Origin: Fomitopsis serialis
Lineage: Eukaryota > Basidiomycota > Agaricomycetes > Polyporales > Fomitopsidaceae
Assembly (NCBI RefSeq): GCF_022376445.1
Contig: NW_025955129.1
Coordinates: 1 to 64,000, forward strand
Reading direction: 5' to 3'
Length of the DNA: 64,000 nucleotides
A model generated the notes under the pieces. That model did not search any database, was not told the origin of the DNA, and saw only the letters and a list, made by a program, of their open reading frames with translations. A program made the position numbers and the translations under genes. Of the stretch, positions 56,798-64,000 are shown piece by piece; the first letter of the stretch is position 1; each line of letters opens with the position of its first letter.

Positions 56798-56936
56798 GAA
56801 AGTTTCAGATGCCAGAAATGAAAGTTTCCGACTGCCTGACACGAAAGTATCAGGGAAAGCGAAAGTTTCAGCGCGAAAGTTTCCGACCGCAAACGGACGA
56901 ATATGAAAGTTTCGCGCGCGGTATGTTGAAACTTTC
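56798..56936. repeat. Right subterminal GAAAGTTTC cluster
   Basis: Exact copies start at 56798, 56820, 56861, 56875 and 56905 (plus) and 56928 (minus). The prevailing orientation is opposite to that at the left end, as expected for symmetric subterminal repeats. Confidence 0.8.
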
Positions 56937-56963
56937 ATCTCGTCCGCAGATTTTGACATTCCG

Positions 56964-56971
56964 CCTGAAAC
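56964..56971 (+). repeat. Target-site duplication, right (CCTGAAAC)
   Basis: Identical to 54812-54819. The matching bases are exactly eight: flanking bases differ on both sides. Confidence 0.75.
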
Positions 56972-57353
56972 AGGCCGCCTGTGCGCAGTAACCCCGCAAT
57001 ATGTAAGCACAATGTACAAGCAGTTGATACATAGCGAATTGGTCACGGTCTGTAGCAGCGAACCAATGAACATATTCTCTGCTATGGTGAACATCTCCGT
57101 GTCAGCGTCCCGAATATTCCTCGAGAACTACGTGGAACCGGGACGTACCAGAACTGCTGAGTCAAGGCGGTCGTATGTACGAAGACGACCGCCGCGGCTG
57201 AAGCGCGCCACCGTCGCGTTCCTCACGTGCGCACGCACTGCGACAGCGGCCTCCCGCGTACTAGGCTAACTGCTTGCAGTCAACCGTCGTCTTCAAATAG
57301 TACAGTCCCGCATTCGCGCTGCTGTAGTCACTGCGCTACTCACTGCCCCTGAT

Positions 57354-57882
57354 ATGAGTCACGACGGCGACAAACTGAAGCAGCGCCGCCGCTCCGACTA
57401 TCCGTACTTCCTGACCTACCGTACGCGCTGGTTCGTACAAACACTGCGTCGCGTACTCGGTCTGACTCTTATCCCTCCGCAGGAGCGACAACGACCAGTA
57501 CGGGCACATGAACAACTCCGTATACTACCACCTATTCGACTCCATCGTGAACACCTACCTGATCACGCGCTGTGGGCTGTCCCCGACACACTCACAGCAG
57601 ATCGGGCTCGTCGTCTCGTCCTGGTGCCGATTCTTCGCGCCCGTGTCATTCCCGACCGTGGTTGACCTCGGCCTACGCGTAACGAGCCTCGGGAACAGCT
57701 CCGTGGCATACGAAGTGGCCGTGTTTGAGGAGGGAAAGGACGCGGCTAGTGCAGTGGGCGGGTACACGCATGTCTTCGTGGACAGCGAGAGTAGACGAAG
57801 CACGCCGATCGGTTCTGGTATGCGCGAAGGGTTTGATAAGCTAGGTGTCAAACGTACAGAATTTGTCAATTCAAAGCTATAA
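57354..57882 (+). CDS. Hotdog-fold acyl-CoA thioesterase (158 aa)
   Basis: Exons 57354-57430 and 57483-57882 join in phase across a 52-nt intron with a GTTCGT donor. The spliced protein has the 4HBT-type motif: TRWSDNDQYGHMNNSVYY contains the D-x-x-G-H-x-N-N block with the likely catalytic Asp. It is followed by the long hotdog helix (LFDSIVNTYLI) and the strand region SWCRFFAPVSFPTVVDLGLRV. Length fits single-domain thioesterases. These hydrolyse acyl-CoA esters; the exact substrate cannot be read from sequence. No targeting peptide is evident. The gene starts 383 bp after the right end of the DNA transposon. Confidence 0.85.
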
Positions 57883-60012
57883 CGTTCGATGTCTGGGAAA
57901 CTGGGACCTATATGACTGGGAGTGTTCCTCCTACTCCGCGCTATGGTCTGAGCGGATCTGTCCCCTAGTACTCTGGACAATCCGTATGACAACATTCAAC
58001 GCGTCAATGCCCGTGTTCAGGTTCCTTCTTCTCAACTGGAATATACAGGTTCGAGACACTATCTGAACTATCCTAGGGTCTTCTCGCGCCGGAACGCATG
58101 CAGCTAGTGCCTGATACCTTCAATGTGGTGAGCCAACACTCCGACCTCTGATAAAACCCTACTGAGGCCCTTGATGTGTCTCCGCTCAGACGAAAGTACA
58201 TTATAGGATCAACGTGGTTATCAAGTGATTCATTTAGCCACTGCCCACACAGGCGAGACGAGGCTATGCGATGTGGAATACACGCACTGCGCTTCATCGT
58301 ACCCATGGAACGGGCCGTGCAGTGCTCCTTTGAGGTCCAAGCACAAGTATAAGGCAATGCGACGTAAGCTTGTATGCCGGTGGAACAGGGGTGGCTCAGG
58401 ACGAGTGCGCCGCAGTGCGCACAGCAGTTGCCGTGAGTTGGAATATACGTCGGCCTTCGAGAGAAGCGAGTATTGACGAGAGCTCCAGCTGATGGTCGAA
58501 TGCAGACTCGAGCCATGACTGTGGCTCGATGAGGCGTCGAGGACGCGGTGATACTGAAGTGCTCGGAGGATCCACGACGTCGGTGGACGCATGCATCACG
58601 CGTAGACGCGCGAGTTGTCATCGCGTCTGACATCCTCTGCGCTCAGGCCTACCGTCTGTCCTCCCGCCCACGACTCATCTTCCTTGCTTTGTTTCTTCCT
58701 TGGAAGGGCTCATGCGTGTTGGATCAGCGCATTCTCAGCGCCTTGGACCCAGATGGGCGCACATATAAGACCACGCCTCTAGTCGGCGGCTGTGTCCCGG
58801 GCTTCGCGTCTGGGGCGTGCCTTCTCAAGAGTGCTAACGCATGTCTTAGTTGCGTTAGCATCATCGCGCATTCGTGAGCGACATGATTGCTCGATACAGC
58901 CCAGGCGCGTGGTCCCTTCTATGCTCACGGGTATGTGTCCATCAAAACTCTGTTCGTGGCAGCGTTAACGACGTTCTGCGGCATCCCTTTTGGAGCAGTT
59001 CATGTTGACCGACACGACGTACAGAGTCTTGTGCGGAAAGACCATCAACATACGGACCTAGACATTTTGACCGTCTGTGCGTCAACGAGACAGTCAACTT
59101 GTCCTGTCAATGCGCAGCCTTGGTGCCGGTCGGCTATTCAATCCCATAAAGCAGATCAAAGCACAGGTTTATTCTTGACCTCTCATCCTGGGCTCTCGGT
59201 AAGTACATCAAGGCGTTCTCAGTTGCTCGAAACAATTGTACGCAAAATCCTCTCAGAATATTGGATGGTGCGCAGCCGGGCCCTTCCGAGAGCGAGACGC
59301 GGATGCGTCTCAACCAGTTCATTCAGATTGCGAACAAAGTGGCCCGGACCTCACGCATCAGAACACGAACGGAACTCTGCATGGAGAGCAGGAAATGCAT
59401 TTACGCAGCCAGGTCTTCCATGTCCTGGGTTCTACCACGTGCGCGCTTCCTACCGATGCAAGGTATTACGATAACCATATTCTCGCAGAGTGTGGCGCGA
59501 ACGCAGTGGATTAGAGCACTGCGCACCCAGTGAGCAGTTCGACGTAACCTTGTACGTCCCTGGTACGAGGGCGGCTCAAGACATGCGGCGAGCCTGTGCA
59601 TTGGCCCGAGCTGGCCTCGTACTGATATAAGAAATGCGGGATGCTGCCTCTCTTGCGCTCTAGTCCGCAGGTCATCTGTTCGAGCCTTCCGCGTTCTGCG
59701 CCTGCGCTCTCCTCCCGACTTCTATCGCCGTTCCTGGTCCACAACGCTCAGAGCCTACCATCTATTCTCACCGACCGGTTCTGCCTCGCGGATTGCACCC
59801 GACTCGCTGCTGCCAAGTTCACGGTTTTCACGGGTGAGATCTCGGAAGAGTGGTGTCTGCACGACATAACCTGATACTTCCGCACTATATACAGGGCACC
59901 GAGCGTCAACTCAGATATCGCTAGAAGTTTTGCGGATATAACGTAGTCGGGTATATTTTCCAATATACCGGGGATCCATTGAACCATAATGACCCGATGG
60001 TGTGATTACCAG
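57883..60012. other. No supported gene
   Basis: About 2.1 kb with short chance ORFs on both strands (for example 58073-58633 minus and 58887-59474 plus), none with splice logic or motif. The right end should hold the promoter of F-box copy E. Confidence 0.3.
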
Positions 60013-60817
60013 ATGGCGGATGCAGTCGATGGCGAAGGGTGGCCACTGGAAGGCCATGCCCCAAAAGTGCAGGACTGCTTCAGACCGCCCACGTACTCAA
60101 GGTATGCCTTCCGTTTGCCCGGGTGTCCGTTGCTCATATTGACTTGCTTCCTGAACGCAGTGATACCTGTCCGCGATTTCCTCAGGAACTGATCGACCGC
60201 ATCTGCAAGTTCCTTCGGTACGATCCTTTCACACTGACGAGGTGCCGCCTCGTTTGCCACGCTTGGTTTCACGCCGCATGGCGCCTCTGTTTGCCCAGCT
60301 GGCTCCAGTTGAAAACCGGAAAGGCCTTAGGCAACTGCGCACGCATGTTCTTGTCAAATGGCAATCGTCCATATGGCAAGACATTTACCAGCCTGGAGAT
60401 TGTGGAGGACCCTCGAAAGCCTTTCATGCGTGTCTTTCCGATGCGCATCCCCGGGTACATTCTACCGCGATTGACGAGCCTAACGATACGGGACTTCGAC
60501 TGCGCAGTCACCAGGCCACATCATCGCTTCTTCCACTTCCTCTCCTACTACACCAGCATCACGGGACTAGACATTGTGCAGTGCTGCTTTCGCAATATAG
60601 CGGAAGTCCGTAGGATCTCTAATGCACTGCCGAATCTCGAAAACCTGTCTCTTTGTGGAATCACACTGCAGCACCCACTGGCGCCTGATCCAGTGGCCCG
60701 CTACACTCCCTCGTTCTGCAACAAGCTCAAGAGTCTCAGACTTAGAGCTTTGCACTCAACTTTCGAGTTTGCTACTCACTCTCGTGAACACCTTCGATTC
60801 CTATTGGATGGTGTATG

Positions 60818-61002
60818 TGTTGGAACATGCGTTTAGGCACGAGCTCGCAAGCTCGGCCGAGATAGTTCCTGAATGAAGATAAGGGAGGTCAGGGTATATA
60901 AACCGTAGTTTTCGATGTACCTACCTTACGCGATTGCCCTTCGGGCATCGTCCGCGCCCGGGACACTCGCGCCCGTCGACCGTCGTTCCGCTTGTTCTCA
61001 CA
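60818..61002 (+). repeat. 5' LTR (185 bp)
   Basis: Identical by eye to 61684-61868. It contains the inverted GAGCTCGCAAGCTC word and the TATA box at 60895-60902. Confidence 0.9.
60895..60902 (+). promoter_or_regulatory. TATA box in the LTR
   Basis: TATATAAA, about 78 bp inside the LTR, repeated at the same place in the right LTR (61761-61768). Position fits an LTR promoter driving plus-strand transcription into the interior and, from the right copy, into the rest of the F-box gene. Confidence 0.5.
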
Positions 61003-61683
61003 CAATCGTGTCAGCCCACCTGGGGGTTTACTACCAGAAGGCTCTGGGGGCAGCCGAAAGCCCGCCGCTCGCTGCGTTGCTGGACCTCGTGCGCATGCTG
61101 TCACTCGCCGATGCTCTGCTGGCCGTCGCTGTGCCGCAGACTCCCGCCGTCATCGTCGACCCACCTGCCTAGACGAGGCTGAAGTCGTCTACCCGCCGTT
61201 GAACGCCGCACGCGCGCCACCGCCGCCGCACGTCGTACGATCGACCTGTCGAACCGAACCGCCCGGGACAGGGCCGAAGCTGTCCACCGCCGAACCGTTG
61301 TCTTGCCCGCCGCCGAGGGCACCGTCGTCGAACCGTTGAACCATTGAACCGCCCGCCGAGGGTACCGAACCGCCCGCCGAGGGCACCGCTGAACTGTCCG
61401 TCGAGGACACCGCCGATCGAATTGTTGTCGCTGGAGATGTTGAAGTTGCCGGATTTGGACGAGGATCGCGCCGCCGTACGTTTACGCCTTACCTTCGCAC
61501 CTAAGGGTCGCCCGTCGTAGCTCATCGCGAGCATGGACTATCGGCCGAATGTCGGAGTGTTGGAATGGGTGTCGGAGCTGGATGACTGCGCCGAGAGGAT
61601 GAGGATTTGAGTTTGGGGGAGTGCCGGATATTGAACTGCGGGGAGTGCATACGACGCGCTCGCTTGCTTCGCTCGGGGGAGTG

Positions 61684-61868
61684 TGTTGGAACATGCGTTT
61701 AGGCACGAGCTCGCAAGCTCGGCCGAGATAGTTCCTGAATGAAGATAAGGGAGGTCAGGGTATATAAACCGTAGTTTTCGATGTACCTACCTTACGCGAT
61801 TGCCCTTCGGGCATCGTCCGCGCCCGGGACACTCGCGCCCGTCGACCGTCGTTCCGCTTGTTCTCACA
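61684..61868 (+). repeat. 3' LTR (185 bp)
   Basis: Identical by eye to the left LTR and followed directly by the target duplication GTATG. Confidence 0.9.
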
Positions 61869-63188
61869 GTATGTGCCACGTACTCGTATGTAACTGAGCT
61901 AGAGTTTCCACTGCACTACTACTCTTCGTTTTCACATCTTCATCAGTTTCTATGCCATTTCCCTCATCTGTCCCACTTGTCGCTACTGAATGAATTCGGC
62001 CCCCACGTCGAGCCTGCCTCAGCGGCAGACATGTCCCTATACACAGCACATGCACCAACTCCCTCCTTGACAAATTTCGCACTCGAATGTGTCCCCGTGT
62101 CGTGGGCATCACAGCTTCTGAAGTTGGTGTTAAACCCGCAAGCTTGTAGCAAACTGGAAGCTATGCGGATTCAATCTTCGGTTTGGGACGGCCGTTGTGC
62201 AGAGCTTGGACTACGCGTTACAGAGGTTCTGCGTCTCGCCGGAGCGCTCAAGACGTTCGAGTGTATGTTGCATCTTGCTGATGGTAAAGGTCCTCGTGCA
62301 TCGTCATTGCAATTATAGTCACTCATTGAAGCAACAGGAGACCCAATCCACGATGCCGTGCCGCGACTTACAACAAATACATCGCTGACAAGACTGATAA
62401 TGAACTTCCACTCCGTCTATCCATCACTCCCAATGATCCGGAGGGGCCTGGGTACCTTGCTATCTGACATCCGAAGCCCGCATGTGGAGCAACTCGAAAT
62501 TCGGATTGGCCTACTAGTATCGTCCCACTCCGAGACGTCTGGAGATGGAAACTACTCGGACGCCTCAGTCAGGGAGGCAGACCCTCCCGGCTCCACCTCC
62601 TATTTCCACGATATACTCTCTCGTAGCATCTTTGACCAGCTTCCAGCTGCGGAAGTTGTCGCGGAAGTTCCTGACCCCTGGGCCGATGTCTCCACGGGTG
62701 TATGGATCAGAGTCCAATTGGTCCGCTCGCCGGAGGGGGAGGCTCAACTTGAAACCGCCACAATGTCTGCGATCAAGACAGACATGATTACCCTGTTCGC
62801 ACCATGGCTGGACCGCGGAGTTGTACAGCTCGAATTCTATCCGGATCCTGACGATGAATATTCCGTCACTCGCTCCTCCTCATCAGTACTCCGTGTTCTT
62901 GGTGAGTGTCACGACTCCGTTACCGGTAAGGGCGCAGCCGCGATCTGTTCAGTATGCTCATACGCTAGAGTAGGGACTCGAACACATACCAGCATAAAGG
63001 AGATACAGGACTCGGAGGACGATGAACGCGAAGGAGGCGCACGCGATGTCAGTGGAGATACGGAGACAGAAGACGTGGTTTATCCGGGGCCAATGGACTC
63101 CAACGCACTTGGATCTGCACGACTGACCTCGGATTATCAAGTTGTATGTCGCTCGACTTTTATATGCCGGAAAGCACCTCACTCATAG

Positions 63189-64000
63189 ACCACCCAGACC
63201 CAGGTTAATGACCAAACTCAGAAAGCGGTCCAGACCGAGACATCGTGTCTTGGTGAACAGTGTCTGGAGCGGCAATCCATCGGACACATCGCTGCTACCC
63301 GCCCAGGCTTTCGCAGTCGAATTGCGAGACTCGTGCGCACGATCCTTTGTAGTCCACAAAGAAAGGACGTGCAGGAATAGGATTCGGGAATGTGGATATG
63401 ACACACGGGGACAGGATGATTGATAGGTTTGCCAGGTCGTTCGTGGATGTGCAGGACGCGCCGCGTACATGAATCGTCTTATCTATCGAATGCGCTTGAA
63501 TCATATGGGGTCGCACCACGCAGGACCTATCGATCAGTAGTCACTCTCAGGCCGTGCGAGTAAGAGGTGAGATGGACGCGCACGAAGGCGGAGAGCAGCG
63601 TGACGACGCGATGCTGAAGCCCTCTAGAACCGCCCACGCAGTTGACCGGTTTCCCACTTGCTACCAGGCATGAAAACTGTCGCGTCGCAGCTGTGCCAGT
63701 GGAGCGAAGATCTCGTATACGCGTGTCGCGTCGCACTTTGCCGCACTATCTGCGGAAGAGTTTTTGTATCGAGCTGTACGCGCATGAGGCCTAAGAACGA
63801 CGGTGGAGTCGATATCACCTGCGTTACGATCAGGTTTCTCGCATAAAGATCCGACGGTTTCTGAACATGCAGCTAAGTCACTTGAAATTCAGAGGAGAGC
63901 CGCAGCTAATACGAAGAAGAACGCAAATGGTCGGTACGCAGACGGCAAGTTCTTGGTAACTTACAGCCCGATCGCGAGGGTGGAGTTCTATGCCATGCGA
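63189..64000. other. No supported feature
   Basis: Downstream of F-box copy E to the window edge. Only short ORFs are present and no repeat was matched. Confidence 0.3.

Larger units (their letters stand above)
54820..56963. mobile_element. Non-autonomous DNA transposon, 2144 bp, 8-bp TSD
   Basis: The element is bounded by an 8-bp direct repeat CCTGAAAC. The 19-bp ends are inverted repeats with three mismatches: left GGGGACGTCAAAATCTGCG, right (reverse strand) CGGAATGTCAAAATCTGCG. Thirteen exact copies of GAAAGTTTC, in either orientation, cluster in the outer about 200 bp on both sides. The interior is GC-rich, tandemly repeated and without a transposase ORF. An 8-bp duplication, short terminal inverted repeats and subterminal transposase-binding-like motifs are features of hAT elements; other 8-bp superfamilies cannot be excluded. 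No related autonomous copy lies in the window. Confidence 0.75.
60818..61868 (+). mobile_element. Miniature LTR retroelement (TRIM-like), 1051 bp
   Basis: Two direct 185-bp repeats (60818-61002 and 61684-61868) read as identical, begin TGTTGGAAC and end TTCTCACA, and are flanked by the 5-bp duplication GTATG (60813-60817 and 61869-61873). The internal 681 bp have no gag or pol frame. A purine run, CGGGGGAGTG, precedes the right LTR and is a likely polypurine tract. No clear primer-binding site complementary to a tRNA end was found after the left LTR. The interior includes a CCGCCCGCCGAGGG(C/T)ACCG tandem at about 61350-61400. The TGTTGG start recalls copia-type LTRs (inference). Confidence 0.85.
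60013..63188 (+). pseudogene. F-box gene copy E, split by a miniature LTR element
   Basis: Exon 1 is 60013-60101 (MADAVDGEGWPLEGHAPK). Exon 2 runs from 60161 to 60817 and resumes at 61874-62283; exon 3 is 62338-63188. With the 1051-bp insertion and one 5-bp duplication set aside, the coding length is a multiple of three (668 codons) and no other break is seen. The F-box reads CPRFPQELIDRICKFLRYDP then CRLVCHAWF. The middle is Leu-rich. The C-terminal part has TLFAPWLDRGVVQLEFYPDPDD, shared in pattern with copies A and B, and then a longer acidic tail (SEDDEREGG) not seen in the others. As it stands, the frame stops soon after entering the LTR. Confidence 0.8.

Noticed and set aside
60890..61540. 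Possible retroelement protein inside the miniature LTR element
   Set aside because: No gag or pol motif, frames are short, and a CCGCCCGCCGAGGG tandem explains the Gly/Arg-rich frames.
1..64000. Telomeric repeats, tRNA and rRNA genes
   Set aside because: No TTAGGG-type runs, no rRNA signature and no convincing tRNA B-box context were seen on reading; a dedicated scan was not possible.

Overview
The window looks like a nuclear chromosome segment from a basidiomycete fungus, probably an agaricomycete of the polypore type. The evidence is short GT-AG introns of about 45-65 nt with CTRAY-like branch sites, gene families that I know from agaricomycetes (small multi-exon F-box genes of one common layout, fungal kinase-like proteins, fungal GSTs, a recyclin), many transposable elements, and no bacterial-style gene organisation. 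No rRNA, tRNA, CRISPR or telomeric repeat was recognised.

Layout. 1-3277 is the 3' end of an LTR retroelement: a long Ser/Thr-rich ORF open to the left edge and studded with DNA palindromes, a polypurine tract, and a 225-bp LTR that has cut into a second TE-like gene (3273-3830, minus). 4191-6223 (minus) is an intact six-exon gene of unknown function. 7600-9300 (minus) holds a broken neutral ceramidase joined to a broken JmjC fragment. 10-21 kb is mostly repeat-derived, with two families of decayed repeats (copies also at 28-32 kb) and one intact F-box gene (12909-14424). 21-31 kb carries F-box pseudogenes (21073-22819, 29342-31151) around two housekeeping-type genes, a NatB catalytic subunit (24110-24872) and a polytopic membrane protein (25712-27214). 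32-40 kb contains a 253-bp inverted repeat, a decayed second copy of the membrane-protein gene, and another F-box pseudogene.

41-54.5 kb is the gene-dense core: an Ecm11-like gene, a small conserved protein, a GST, recyclin RCY1 with a CaaX end, a single-pass membrane protein, and a kinase-like protein. 54820-56963 is a non-autonomous DNA transposon with an 8-bp target duplication and 13 copies of a 9-bp motif near its ends. A hotdog thioesterase follows (57354-57882), and then an F-box gene (60013-63188) split by a 1051-bp miniature LTR element with identical LTRs.

Themes. Five related F-box genes occur within 51 kb; four are broken by different events (start loss plus frameshift, micro-inversion, frameshift, retroelement insertion) and the fifth is open but has lost an internal block. 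Several otherwise conserved genes show single-base frameshifts, often in short homopolymers, so either real decay or consensus-sequence error has to be kept in mind. Exon coordinates were derived by hand from splice signals and reading frame; none was checked by a database search.
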